The notes beneath the pieces were generated by a model. That model made no database searches and had not been told where the DNA came from. It saw only the letters and a program-made list of their open reading frames with translations. From NCBI GenBank assembly GCA_964542535.1, contig CAZIUE010000012.1, positions 1 through 64,000 of the forward strand: a stretch of 64,000 nt of DNA, written 5' to 3'. Below, one piece after another: positions 44,671-53,512 of the stretch; position 1 is the stretch's first letter; each line of letters starts with the position of its first letter. Position numbers and translations under genes: made by a program. The DNA is from Pseudopelobacter sp964542535. GTDB taxonomy: Bacteria > Desulfobacterota > Desulfuromonadia > Geobacterales > Pseudopelobacteraceae.

Positions 44671-44711
44671 AACCGGCCAATGGAACAGGGAATGCGCCGC
44701 GAACCGCGGTC

Positions 44712-44733
44712 ATCCCCCCCGATAGGGGGGATG
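44712..44733. repeat. perfect C-run/G-run hairpin before mqnC
   Basis: CATCCCCCC and GGGGGGATG enclose a short GATA-containing loop. There is no T-run, so it is either a structural repeat or a translational leader hairpin for mqnC. Confidence 0.4.
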
Positions 44734-44769
44734 GAAGGAGATACCATGGAGAGGGATACAGCAGAGTGA

Positions 44770-45843
44770 ATGACCACGACGACCACGAGTGAAATACCTG
44801 CCTCCCGTCACTGCCTGGAGCGCGAGGATGCGCTCCGTCTCCTGCACGGCGCCGATCTGCTGGCGCTGGGCCGGGCGGCCGACCACATCCGCCGCCGTCT
44901 CCACCCCGACAACAGGGTCACCTTCGTTGTTGACCGTAACGTCAACTACACCAACATCTGTGAATCGCGCTGCGCGTTCTGCGCCTTCTATCGGGATGCG
45001 GCAAGCGACGATGCCTATGTTCTGACGCCGGACGAGATCTTCGCCAAAATCGAAGAACTGGTTCAACTGGAAGGAACCCAGCTGCTTATGCAGGGGGGGC
45101 TCAATCCAGTCCTGACCATCGACTACTTCGAGGAGCTGTTCCGCGAGATCAGGAGACGCTTTCCCGCAGTACAGAACCATTCGCTCTCGCCCGCCGAAAT
45201 CACCTGCATAGCCAGGGCGTCAGGGCTGGACATCGACGAGACCCTGGAGCGTCTGTGGCGCGCGGGACTGGATTCGGTTCCGGGAGGGGGCGCCGAGATC
45301 CTGGTGGATCAGGTGCGCGACGTCATCTCGCCCAACAAGATCGGCTGGCGCCAGTGGAGCGACGTGATGCTCAGGGCGGCGCGGCTGGGCATGCCTACCA
45401 CGGCTACCATGATGTTCGGCTGCGGCGAGCGGCTGGAGGATATCGTGGAACACCTCTTCCGGGTCCGGGAGCTGCAAGACGACGGCGGATCGTTCACCGC
45501 CTTCATCCCCTGGACCTACCAGCCGGGCAATACCGAACTGGGGGGGCAAACGGCCACCGGAGTCGAGTATCTGAAGGTGCTGGCCCTGTCGCGCATCGTT
45601 TTGGACAATATCCCCAACATTCAGGCAAGCTGGGTCACCCAGGGAGCAAAAATGGCCCAGGTGGCACTGCTCTTCGGCGCGAATGATCTGGGGGGCACCA
45701 TGCTGGAGGAAAACGTCGTGGCCGCCGCGGGCTGTCGCTTCCGCATGTCCCGCGAGCAGATGGTTGACCTGATCGCCGGTGCGGGATTCAGGGCGGCCCA
45801 GCGCACGACAACGTACACCATACTGAGGGAGTTTACCGTTTGA
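44770..45843 (+). CDS. mqnC: dehypoxanthine futalosine cyclase
   Basis: MqnC is the radical-SAM enzyme that closes the cyclic intermediate in the futalosine route to menaquinone. The 357-residue product has the cluster-binding C64-xxx-C68-xx-C71 (CESRCAFC), HSLSPAEI and DSVPGGGAEILVDQVR, which together favour MqnC over the related MqnE and CofH. Menaquinone carries electrons in anaerobic respiration. The overlap of its stop with a TTG start of rnd (TTGA) couples the two genes. Its own ribosome binding site is weak. Confidence 0.92.
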   Translation: MTTTTTSEIPASRHCLEREDALRLLHGADLLALGRAADHIRRRLHPDNRVTFVVDRNVNYTNICESRCAFCAFYRDAASDDAYVLTPDEIFAKIEELVQLEGTQLLMQGGLNPVLTIDYFEELFREIRRRFPAVQNHSLSPAEITCIARASGLDIDETLERLWRAGLDSVPGGGAEILVDQVRDVISPNKIGWRQWSDVMLRAARLGMPTTATMMFGCGERLEDIVEHLFRVRELQDDGGSFTAFIPWTYQPGNTELGGQTATGVEYLKVLALSRIVLDNIPNIQASWVTQGAKMAQVALLFGANDLGGTMLEENVVAAAGCRFRMSREQMVDLIAGAGFRAAQRTTTYTILREFTV

Positions 45844-46988
45844 CACCAGAGCAACGGCAGGCGGGGGCCTGCGAAATGATAACCGAGGGGGGGAGACTGG
45901 CCCAGGTTGCCGGCATTCTCAATCATGAAGCGGAGATTGCCGTGGATCTGGAGATGGATTCGCTGCACCACTACCGCGAAAAAGTCTGTCTGATCCAGAT
46001 ATCAACCAGAAGTGAGAGCTGGTTGATCGATCCCCTGGCGCTGGAAGATCTGTCGCCTCTGGCGGCTCCGCTGGGTAACCGGGACATACTGATCGTCATG
46101 CACGGGGCTGACTACGACATCCGCTCTCTGCACCGGGATTTCGGCATCGAGGTTGCCAGCCTGTTCGACACCATGATCGCGTCGCGGCTTCTGGGAATCA
46201 CCGAATTCGGACTGGCCGCGCTGCTCAAGGCGCGTTTCGGCATCGAACTGAACAAGAAGTACCAGAAGGCCGACTGGAGCAGGAGACCGCTCTCCCCCGA
46301 GATGCGGGCCTATGCCGTTGCAGACACCGCGGACCTGTTGCGCCTGTACGATCTGCTGCGTGCTGAACTGGAGGAGAAGGAACGTCTGGCCTGGCTGGAG
46401 GAAGAGTGTCGTCTGGTCTGCCAGGCCCGGGTCACCGAGAAGCAGGGTCCGCTGTTTCTCTCCTGCAAGGGCGCGGGAAAGCTCCGGGGACGGGCGTTGG
46501 CGGTGCTGGAAGCGCTGCTGCAGATGCGCGACAGTCAGGCACAAGAGCTGGACCGTCCCCCCTTCAAGGTCATTTCCGGCGATACACTGCTGGAAATCGC
46601 CGAAAAAAAACCACGCTCCCAGGCCGAACTGTCGTTCATCAAGGGGATGACCCCGGGGCAGATCCAGCGCTTCGGAGAGCGTATCCTGGCGGCCGTGTCC
46701 GTCGCCATGGCTCTTCCCGAGCAGGAATTGCCCCGGTTTCCCCGGCAGCGGCGGGAAGAACCGGCCGACGGCACCAAGGAACGCATCAAGTGCCTCAAGT
46801 CATGGCGCCAGGAAGAGAGCCGCAGGCTGGGGCTCGAACCGGGGGTGGTGGCGCCCAACTGGCTCCTGGAGGGGATTGCCGACGTCAATCCCGACAGTGT
46901 GGCGGCGCTGGACGGCATTGCCGGCATGCGTGACTGGCAGAAAGGGCTCTACGGCCAGGTGCTGCTGGCTGAGCTTGCGGCAGCCTGA
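45840..46988 (+). CDS. rnd: ribonuclease D
   Basis: RNase D is a 3'-to-5' exonuclease that trims tRNA precursors. The 382-residue product has the DEDDy residues: D36 and E38 in VDLEMD, D91 in MHGADYD, and Y158/D162 in YAVADT. Two HRDC-like helical regions follow (about 195-290 and 305-380). TTG 45840 overlaps the mqnC stop and has GAGGGA nine bases upstream, so I prefer it; ATG 45876 is the alternative and would lose 12 residues. Confidence 0.9.
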   Translation: MTPEQRQAGACEMITEGGRLAQVAGILNHEAEIAVDLEMDSLHHYREKVCLIQISTRSESWLIDPLALEDLSPLAAPLGNRDILIVMHGADYDIRSLHRDFGIEVASLFDTMIASRLLGITEFGLAALLKARFGIELNKKYQKADWSRRPLSPEMRAYAVADTADLLRLYDLLRAELEEKERLAWLEEECRLVCQARVTEKQGPLFLSCKGAGKLRGRALAVLEALLQMRDSQAQELDRPPFKVISGDTLLEIAEKKPRSQAELSFIKGMTPGQIQRFGERILAAVSVAMALPEQELPRFPRQRREEPADGTKERIKCLKSWRQEESRRLGLEPGVVAPNWLLEGIADVNPDSVAALDGIAGMRDWQKGLYGQVLLAELAAA

Positions 46989-47003
46989 GAACAGGAACAG
47001 CCG

Positions 47004-47939
47004 ATGAGTCGCCCCTACCTGAGCATCGTCGTTGCGGTGTGCGATGACGAATATGGCCTGACCCCTCTCATGGAACGGCTCTATCCGGTCCTTCAGGGCC
47101 TGGGCAGGCCGTTCGAGATCATTTTCTCCAATGACGGCTCCCGCGACAACTCGGAACAGATACTCCTGGGCATGGCGCGGGAGTATCCGGGTGTCCGGAT
47201 CATCGAACTCAGCGCCCGCTTCGGCCGGCAGATGGCGTTTCTGGCCGCCTTTGGCAGGACCCGTGGAGAGGTCGTCGTCACCATGGCGGCTGATCTGAGC
47301 GATCCGCCGGAAGAGATCCCGCGACTCGTGGCCGAGATCGAACGGGGCCGCGACCTGGTGGGTGTTGTGCGCCAGAAGCCTCGACAGGGTCCGTTGCGCC
47401 GGGTGCTGGAGCATCTGCTCGACCTGGCCGCAGGTGCCCTGACCGGCATGCGCATGACCGATCCCGACGGCAGCCTGCGAGCCTATCGTCACAACATCGT
47501 CGCTGCGGTCAACCGCTGCCGGGAAACCACCACCAGCATCCCGGTGCTTGCGTATTCCTTCTGTTCCAACCCATCTGAAATCCGGGGACTCTGCTCTGAT
47601 CGAGGCGTTGAGAGGACGGTTCCGCTCTCCAACAGTGCACGCCGTGCCATCGACCGGATCGCCTCCTGCTCGGTTGTGCCGCTGCGGCTGTTCGGCCGCC
47701 TTGGAGTGGCCACCACCCTTCTGGGTGGTCTGCTGACGCTGGTGGTGCTGGTGATGGGCATACTTGCGGGGGCCGTAATGGAATGGAGCCTGCTCCTGTT
47801 TGCGCTCCTGCTCTTCTGTGCCGGTATCATCATCCTGGGAATCGGCGTGCTGGGTGAGTACCTGGGGAGGATCTACCAGGAAGTGCGCCAGAGACCGCGT
47901 TTCGTTATCAGGTGCAGCCATGGGTTCGGCGATGAATAG
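47004..47939 (+). CDS. family 2 glycosyltransferase (DPM1/ArnC-like)
   Basis: The 311-residue protein has a GT-A domain (about 1-225) with FEIIFSNDGSRDNS and MAADLSDPPEEI, matching the nucleotide-sugar and metal-binding motifs of polyprenyl-phosphate glycosyltransferases. Two membrane helices (about 235-260 and 265-290) and the GEYLGRIYQEVRQRPRFVI tail are typical of ArnC/DPM-type enzymes. It probably transfers a sugar to a lipid carrier at the inner membrane. The sugar is unknown. Its ATG is 16 bases after rnd. Confidence 0.88.
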   Translation: MSRPYLSIVVAVCDDEYGLTPLMERLYPVLQGLGRPFEIIFSNDGSRDNSEQILLGMAREYPGVRIIELSARFGRQMAFLAAFGRTRGEVVVTMAADLSDPPEEIPRLVAEIERGRDLVGVVRQKPRQGPLRRVLEHLLDLAAGALTGMRMTDPDGSLRAYRHNIVAAVNRCRETTTSIPVLAYSFCSNPSEIRGLCSDRGVERTVPLSNSARRAIDRIASCSVVPLRLFGRLGVATTLLGGLLTLVVLVMGILAGAVMEWSLLLFALLLFCAGIIILGIGVLGEYLGRIYQEVRQRPRFVIRCSHGFGDE

Positions 47940-48002
47940 GTACCCGTCACTACAGGGCAGTGTCCATGCGGGGAGCCTTTACACCGGGCAAGGGAGTTGC
48001 TA

Positions 48003-49091
48003 ATGGACGTACGACTGGGAGAATTGCTGCTCCGGGAGCGGCTGATCACCACCGGTCAGCTGGAGGAGGCGCTCAAGAGTCAGTCCTCCTGCGGTATCAG
48101 GCTTGGCAGCGCGCTCATGGAACTGGGCTATGTGGCGGAAAAAGACCTGGGACGTACCCTGAGCCGCAAGCTGGGGTTCCCCTGCGTCGGCCGGGACGAA
48201 CTGGCGGCCATATCGGCCGAGGTCGTGGGGAGTTTCGACCCTTCCCTGGCGATCAGACACCGGGTTATGCCCTTCCGCCTTGAACGGAACCGCCTGGGGC
48301 TGGCCATGAGCGACCCTAACGACTTCAGGGCCCAGGAAGAGGTAGCCTTTGCCAGCGGCCATGTGGTGCTCCCCTTTATCGCGCCCGATGCCCATATCTC
48401 CCATGCCCATGCCAGATACTACCGCATTGGTGGCGGCGAGGCGGGCTACCGCATGCTCGTGCGCGGAACGCCTTGTCGATATTCTGGACACGGAGGCAAG
48501 ATCGACACCAGAGAGAAGCCGGGGCTGAATGGGGCAGGAGGAGAGCAGGAATATGAGGATTGCGCTTCGCTGAACGAGGTCTTCGCCGATAAGGCGGCGA
48601 TAACTCCAGCTCCGGAACGTATCACCGGGAAACTGGCTCAGGCACGTACCGCGGACGAGGTGGGTAACCTGCTGATCGAGTATGTTGCACACGCCTTCGG
48701 TACTGGTGCACTGTTTCAACTTCGTGGAGGCGTTGCCGCCGGTTGGCGTGGGGTCAGCAACGGCAGGATGCTCGACTCAAGAGACATGGGAAGCCTGATT
48801 CTGGGAGAATCGTCGGTGGTGTGTGATGTGGCCGCGAGTGGACGTTTTTCTTTGGGCCACCTCATCGACACGTCGGAAAACCGACGGATTCTCGATCTGT
48901 TGGGGCTCTCCGGCGACACTCCCCTGTTCGTTCTGCCGCTGGTTCTGCGCGACAGAACGGTTGCGGTCCTGATGGTCTCAGCCGAAACCTGTGATCCAGG
49001 GAGGGTTATGGAAGAGCTTCGCGGGTTGGCCAACGATGCTGTACAGGCGCTGGCTCTGCTGATCCTCAGGAAGAAGAGAGTGTCGCGGTAA
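48003..49091 (+). CDS. MshEN (GspE/PilB N-terminal) protein with GAF-like C-terminus, no ATPase
   Basis: The 362-residue protein begins with RLGELLLRERLITTGQLEEA and a second IRLGSALMELGYVAEKDL unit, a good match to the MshEN domain that binds cyclic di-GMP in type II secretion and pilus ATPases. No Walker A or B motif follows, so this is not a secretion ATPase. Residues about 200-362 look like a GAF domain (FGTGALFQLRGGVAAGW ... LPLVLRDRTVAVLMVSAE). It may be a stand-alone c-di-GMP receptor. ATG 48003 follows AGGGAG by six bases. Confidence 0.8.
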   Translation: MDVRLGELLLRERLITTGQLEEALKSQSSCGIRLGSALMELGYVAEKDLGRTLSRKLGFPCVGRDELAAISAEVVGSFDPSLAIRHRVMPFRLERNRLGLAMSDPNDFRAQEEVAFASGHVVLPFIAPDAHISHAHARYYRIGGGEAGYRMLVRGTPCRYSGHGGKIDTREKPGLNGAGGEQEYEDCASLNEVFADKAAITPAPERITGKLAQARTADEVGNLLIEYVAHAFGTGALFQLRGGVAAGWRGVSNGRMLDSRDMGSLILGESSVVCDVAASGRFSLGHLIDTSENRRILDLLGLSGDTPLFVLPLVLRDRTVAVLMVSAETCDPGRVMEELRGLANDAVQALALLILRKKRVSR

Positions 49092-49104
49092 TGGTGTGTC
49101 CGTC

Positions 49105-49755
49105 ATGAGAATCGGTCTGATGGGCGGCACCTTCAACCCGGTGCACATGGCGCATCTGCGCATCGCCGAAGAGGCCCGCGAGCTGTGCGGCCTTGACCGG
49201 GTGCTGTTCATACCGGTGGCCGATCCTCCCCACAAGCCGCTGGCCGGTGAGATCCCTTTCCATCAGCGCTGCCAGATGGTCAGGCTGGCCATCGCCGGAA
49301 ACCGCGCCTTTGAGCTGTCGGAAATCGAAGGAGAGCTCCCGGGAAAGTCCTATTCCATCCATACCATCGCGGCATTGCGCCGGCAGTATCCCGGGGCGGA
49401 CCTGTACTTCATCATCGGCAGCGACTCGTTCCTGGAGCTTGGTACCTGGCACCGCTACGCCGATATCCTGCGCTCCTGCAACCTGATCGTGGTGGAGCGA
49501 CCCGGCCGCCAGGTCAGCGATCCCCTGGCGGCTTTGCCGGTTGATATCAGGGGTGAACTTCGCTATACTCCCGCCTCCCGCAGCCTGGAGCATCGGGCCG
49601 GCACCCGCGTCCATTTTTTCGCCGGCTGCCTGCTGGACATCTCGTCCAGCGAGATACGGCGGCTGGCCGCGGCCGGTAACTCCATAAGCTATCTCGTCCC
49701 TCCCCAGGTGGAGGCGTACATCAAGGAACAGAGGATCTATTCAGAATGTCCATGA
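49105..49755 (+). CDS. nadD: nicotinate-nucleotide adenylyltransferase
   Basis: NadD joins nicotinate mononucleotide to AMP in NAD synthesis. The 216-residue product starts MRIGLMGGTFNPVHMAHL with the (H/T)xGH-type nucleotide-binding region and has SSSEIRRLAAAGNSISYLVP near the C-terminus. ATG 49105 fits family starts; GTG 49096 would add three residues. It overlaps rsfS by ten bases, a typical nadD-rsfS-rlmH arrangement. Confidence 0.95.
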   Translation: MRIGLMGGTFNPVHMAHLRIAEEARELCGLDRVLFIPVADPPHKPLAGEIPFHQRCQMVRLAIAGNRAFELSEIEGELPGKSYSIHTIAALRRQYPGADLYFIIGSDSFLELGTWHRYADILRSCNLIVVERPGRQVSDPLAALPVDIRGELRYTPASRSLEHRAGTRVHFFAGCLLDISSSEIRRLAAAGNSISYLVPPQVEAYIKEQRIYSECP

Positions 49756-50162
49756 ACAAAGCAGATACGCCGGATACGCCCACCAGCCCCCTTACCTCGC
49801 GGGAGCGTGCCCTCAGGTGCGCCGAGCTGGCCTTTGACAAGAAAGCCTTCGACATCCGAGCACTGGACATAGCCAAACTTTCCACCATTGCCGACTACCT
49901 GGTGATCGTTTCGGGTGGTTCGGACCGCCATGTTCAGGCCATAGCCGACAGCGTCCGTATCGGTCTGAAGAAATTCGGCAAGGTCAACGACATCGAGGGC
50001 GAGTCCGAGGGGAAGTGGATCGTCATGGACTACGGTGATGTACTGGTCCATATCTTCCACGAACCAATGCGGCGCTACTATGACCTGGACGGGCTCTGGC
50101 ACCAGGCGACGGAACTGGAGCTGCCCGCCGCCATGCGCGCGCCCCACGGAGAGAGCGAATAG
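49746..50162 (+). CDS. rsfS: ribosome silencing factor RsfS
   Basis: RsfS binds L14 and blocks subunit joining when nutrients are scarce. The 138-residue protein has the family core: LDIAKLSTIADYLVIVSGGSDRHVQAIADSV, GESEGKWIVMDYGDVLVHIF and the RRYYDLDGLW tail. The first 20 residues are a variable extension. It overlaps nadD and is one base from rlmH. Confidence 0.95.
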   Translation: MSMNKADTPDTPTSPLTSRERALRCAELAFDKKAFDIRALDIAKLSTIADYLVIVSGGSDRHVQAIADSVRIGLKKFGKVNDIEGESEGKWIVMDYGDVLVHIFHEPMRRYYDLDGLWHQATELELPAAMRAPHGESE

Positions 50163-50163
50163 C

Positions 50164-50622
50164 GTGAAACTGCGCGTCCTCTGGGTCGGCAAGAGTCGCG
50201 AAGAGTGGGTAAAGCAGGCCGTGTCCGACTATGACGGGAGAATCCGTCGCTACACCCCCCTGGAGCTGGTGGAGGTTCGGGACGAGAAAGGGGCCATGGC
50301 CGAGGAGATGCGGCGTCGCGAATGCGAGCGGCTGGCGAAGCAGATCCCGCCGGGGGCAACGCTGCTCCTGCTGGACGAGCGGGGCGAGCAGATGGACTCT
50401 CCCGGCCTTGCGGCCTTCATCGGCAGGCAGCGCGACAGCGGTACGGCCGAGATGGCATTTGTCATCGGCGGCGCCTACGGCTTTTCCGACGAGTTTCGCC
50501 GTCGCGGCCGGCTGATCTCCCTTTCACGCATGACCTTCACCCATCAGATGGTACGGGTGTTCCTGTTGGAGCAGCTCTACCGCGCCTTCACCATTCTCAA
50601 CAACGAGCCGTACCACCACTGA
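50164..50622 (+). CDS. rlmH: 23S rRNA (pseudouridine1915-N3)-methyltransferase
   Basis: RlmH is a SPOUT methyltransferase acting on the 70S ribosome. The 152-residue product has FVIGGAYGFSDEFRRRG, the knot-forming SAM site, and the C-terminal THQMVRVFLLEQLYRAF...NEPYHH signature. GTG 50164 is the start, with GGAG upstream in the rsfS tail. It is the third gene of the nadD-rsfS-rlmH operon. Confidence 0.96.
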   Translation: MKLRVLWVGKSREEWVKQAVSDYDGRIRRYTPLELVEVRDEKGAMAEEMRRRECERLAKQIPPGATLLLLDERGEQMDSPGLAAFIGRQRDSGTAEMAFVIGGAYGFSDEFRRRGRLISLSRMTFTHQMVRVFLLEQLYRAFTILNNEPYHH

Positions 50623-50760
50623 CCCAGGCGAACTCCCACGGATACTGCGCCGTGGATGCATCCATCCCCTGACGGGGAGCGGCAGACACTGCGCACGGTC
50701 CCGGTGAATCCGCCGCCCTGCCCTGCCTGATAGTACTGCTTACACGAAGGGATATATGCG

Positions 50761-52293
50761 ATGAAACAACCGCTTGTGCTGATGATTCTCGATGGCTGGG
50801 GAATCAACCCCGATGCGGATCACAACGCCGTAGCCCTGGCCAGAACCCCCAACCTGACGCGTCTGCTGGCCACCTACCCCCATGTGCGGATCGCCACGTC
50901 CGGGATGGCGGTGGGGCTGCCGGAGGGGCAGATGGGCAACTCCGAGGTGGGGCATCTCAACATCGGCGCCGGACGGGTTGTCTACCAGGACCTGACCCGC
51001 ATCAGCAAGGCCATCGATGACGGAGACTTCTTCACCAACCCGGTGCTGCTGGAGTGCCTCAGCAGGATCAAGGCTGCCGGCGGCAGGCTGCATCTGGCGG
51101 GGCTCCTCTCCGACGGCGGGGTGCACTCCCACGAGACCCATCTCTATGCCATCCTGGAGTTGGCCCGTCGGGAGGGGCTGACCGAGGTGTTCGTCCACTG
51201 CCTGCTGGACGGCCGGGACACCCCGCCCCAGAGCGGCGCCGATTACCTGGCCCGGCTGGAGGGGGAGATGGAGCGTACCGGTTGCGGCAGGATCGCCACG
51301 GTCATGGGGCGCTACTACGCCATGGACCGCGACAACCGCTGGGAACGGGTGGAGCTGGCCTACAACGCCATGGTCCTGGGCCAGGGTGAGCACTCTTCCT
51401 CGGCAGGAGCGGCCATTCGGGCAAGCTACGAAGCCGGGGTGTTCGACGAATTCGTGCTCCCCACGGTCTGCACCGATGGGAACCGGCCGGTGGCGACGGT
51501 CCGGGACGGTGATGGGCTGATCTTCTTCAACTTCCGCTCCGACCGGGCCCGGGAGATCACCCGCGCCATTGCCCTGGAGGAGTTCGACGGCTTCCAGCGC
51601 CCCTCCCCTCCCCGCCTCTCCTCCTACGTCTGCATGACCGAGTATGACGCCACCTTCGGCCTTCCCGTCGCCTTCCCCCAGCTGGAGATGACCAACCTGC
51701 TGGGAGGGGTTCTGAGCGACGCGGGGCTCAGCCAGCTGCGCATCGCCGAGACCGAGAAGTACGCCCACGTCACCTTCTTCTTCAACGGCGGCGTTGAGAC
51801 CCCCTTTCCCGGAGAGGAGCGCTGCCTGATCCCCTCCCCCCAGGATGTGGCCACCTATGACCAGAAACCGGAGATGAGCGCCTACCTGGTGACCGAGGAG
51901 CTGCTTTCCCGCCTGGAGGCCAACCGCCACGACGTGATCATCCTCAACTTTGCCAACTGCGACATGGTGGGTCATACCGGCGTGCTGGAGGCGGCAATCA
52001 GGGCGGTGGAGGCGGTGGACGTCTGTGTGGGACGGGTGGCCGACGCCCTGCTGGCCCGTGGGGGGCGGCTCCTGATCACCGCCGATCATGGCAATGCCGA
52101 GCGGATGATGGACGAGAACGGCGAGCCGTTCACCGCCCATACCACCAACCCGGTCTGGCTGATCCTGGTGGACGAGAGCCGCCGGGACGTTACCCTGCGC
52201 CAGGGGGGGCGGTTGGCGGACATCGCCCCCACCATGCTGAAGCTCCTGGGACTCCCCCAGCCCAGGGAGATGAGCGGGGAGAGCCTGGTGTGA
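50761..52293 (+). CDS. gpmI: 2,3-bisphosphoglycerate-independent phosphoglycerate mutase
   Basis: GpmI interconverts 3- and 2-phosphoglycerate using two manganese ions. The 510-residue protein has the metal-binding LMILDGWGINPD start, the phosphoserine region MGNSEVGHLNIGAGR and the C-terminal ITADHGNAE motif. Length is normal. It is separated from rlmH by 138 bases with no gene. A terminator follows, which also marks the left edge of the accessory island. Confidence 0.97.
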   Translation: MKQPLVLMILDGWGINPDADHNAVALARTPNLTRLLATYPHVRIATSGMAVGLPEGQMGNSEVGHLNIGAGRVVYQDLTRISKAIDDGDFFTNPVLLECLSRIKAAGGRLHLAGLLSDGGVHSHETHLYAILELARREGLTEVFVHCLLDGRDTPPQSGADYLARLEGEMERTGCGRIATVMGRYYAMDRDNRWERVELAYNAMVLGQGEHSSSAGAAIRASYEAGVFDEFVLPTVCTDGNRPVATVRDGDGLIFFNFRSDRAREITRAIALEEFDGFQRPSPPRLSSYVCMTEYDATFGLPVAFPQLEMTNLLGGVLSDAGLSQLRIAETEKYAHVTFFFNGGVETPFPGEERCLIPSPQDVATYDQKPEMSAYLVTEELLSRLEANRHDVIILNFANCDMVGHTGVLEAAIRAVEAVDVCVGRVADALLARGGRLLITADHGNAERMMDENGEPFTAHTTNPVWLILVDESRRDVTLRQGGRLADIAPTMLKLLGLPQPREMSGESLV

Positions 52294-52325
52294 TTGTGCG
52301 GGGTGGGTACAACGGTTGAAATGAT

Positions 52326-52368
52326 AAGCCGTCCGGGTCAGTGAAAATCTGACGGGGCGGCTTTTTTG
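52326..52368 (+). terminator. intrinsic terminator after gpmI
   Basis: AAGCCG(T)CC and GGTCA pair with TGAC and GGGGCGGCTT around an A-rich loop, followed by TTTTTT. Confidence 0.82.
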
Positions 52369-52415
52369 TTTTTCAACCGCTGTAGATGCACATGATAACT
52401 GAAAGGAAGATGCCG

Positions 52416-53258
52416 ATGAAAAAGCCCATAAAAAAGACTCCTACAAACAACAGCGCCGCGCTCGAAGAACTCGGGGACAAGGAGTGGCGCTTCGCGGACG
52501 TACCGTATGAAATAGCGATGAAATTCAATGACCTGCTTGATGCGCAAGATTGCGGCGGTATCACACCGGCGGAACTGGAACAGCACTTACGGGAGCTGTT
52601 GCATGAGGCGCCCAACTTCATCGATGTGTATCATCACCTGGCCATGCTTCTCGAACAGCGCGGCAACATGCTGGAGGCCAGTCTGCTGTGGGAACAGGCG
52701 GTTAACATCGGCATGCAGTGCTTCATCGAGCAGTTCAGCGCCGCAGGCAACAAGCTGGAATGGGGCTGGATCGAAAACCGTCCCTTTCTGCGGGCCTATC
52801 ATGCCGTGGGTCTTCAGCACATGAGGAGTGGCAATACCGAGATGGCACTCTCCATCTTCAGGACGATTATGGCCCTGAATCCGGGCGACAACCAGGGGGT
52901 GCGTGCGCTCGTGGTGGATTGCTGCCTGAAACTGAAGATGTACAAGGATGTGCTGGCGGTGTGCGAGGACTCAGCTGACGACCATATGGCCGAAACGGTA
53001 TATGGCAGGGTCCTGGCCCTTGTCGCTCTGAAGCGAACAACTCAGGCGGAAAAGGCGCTCGGTCAGGCGGTTTCAGCGTTGCCGCTCGTTGCGAAAGAGC
53101 TTGTGAAGGCGCGCCATGCGCGACCGAGAAACATGCGCGAGGGGCATTACACCGTCGGCGGCGCCGACCAGGCGTGGTACTACTGGCGGGATGCGGGGGA
53201 GTTCTGGGAGCAGGTGCCGGGGGCGATCGAGTTTGTCAGGGAGCGGCTGAAAAGGTAG
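52416..53258 (+). CDS. tetratricopeptide-repeat-like protein
   Basis: The 280-residue product contains helical pairs that fit TPR units, for example YHHLAMLLEQRGNMLEASLLWEQA and HMRSGNTEMALSIFRTIMALNP. The C-terminus has an unusual HYTVGGADQAWYYWRDAG segment. TPR proteins mediate protein contacts; no enzyme motif is seen. ATG 52416 follows AAGGAAG by a suitable distance; upstream ATGs at 52386 and 52410 are less well placed. It lies just after the gpmI terminator, at the start of the accessory island. Confidence 0.75.
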   Translation: MKKPIKKTPTNNSAALEELGDKEWRFADVPYEIAMKFNDLLDAQDCGGITPAELEQHLRELLHEAPNFIDVYHHLAMLLEQRGNMLEASLLWEQAVNIGMQCFIEQFSAAGNKLEWGWIENRPFLRAYHAVGLQHMRSGNTEMALSIFRTIMALNPGDNQGVRALVVDCCLKLKMYKDVLAVCEDSADDHMAETVYGRVLALVALKRTTQAEKALGQAVSALPLVAKELVKARHARPRNMREGHYTVGGADQAWYYWRDAGEFWEQVPGAIEFVRERLKR

Positions 53259-53319
53259 AGGATTTCGCGCTCCGGCGGGGCCTTATGGTGGTGGTAAATT
53301 GTTCCATTCGGGAAGATCA

Positions 53320-53345
53320 CCGGTTCACGCGCGCGCGTGAACCGG
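53320..53345. repeat. perfect 26-bp palindrome
   Basis: CCGGTTCACGCGC is followed directly by its exact reverse complement GCGCGTGAACCGG, with no spacer. No T-run follows. It lies between the TPR gene and the endonuclease gene, in a 250-bp gap without other support for a gene. Confidence 0.7.
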
Positions 53346-53512
53346 CCAATAGATAGTTGGATGGACTGGCGACAGTCTAGAGCCGGGGCAGTATCTGGGC
53401 TGAACACGGCTTGGTTGGCTTGCGGAGAATGTTTGAGTTTCGTATGCTCAGGTCCCTAGGCCGGTTTTCGAGACTTGCTTTCACGGTGTATCAATCTTCG
53501 AAGGAGGATTTA

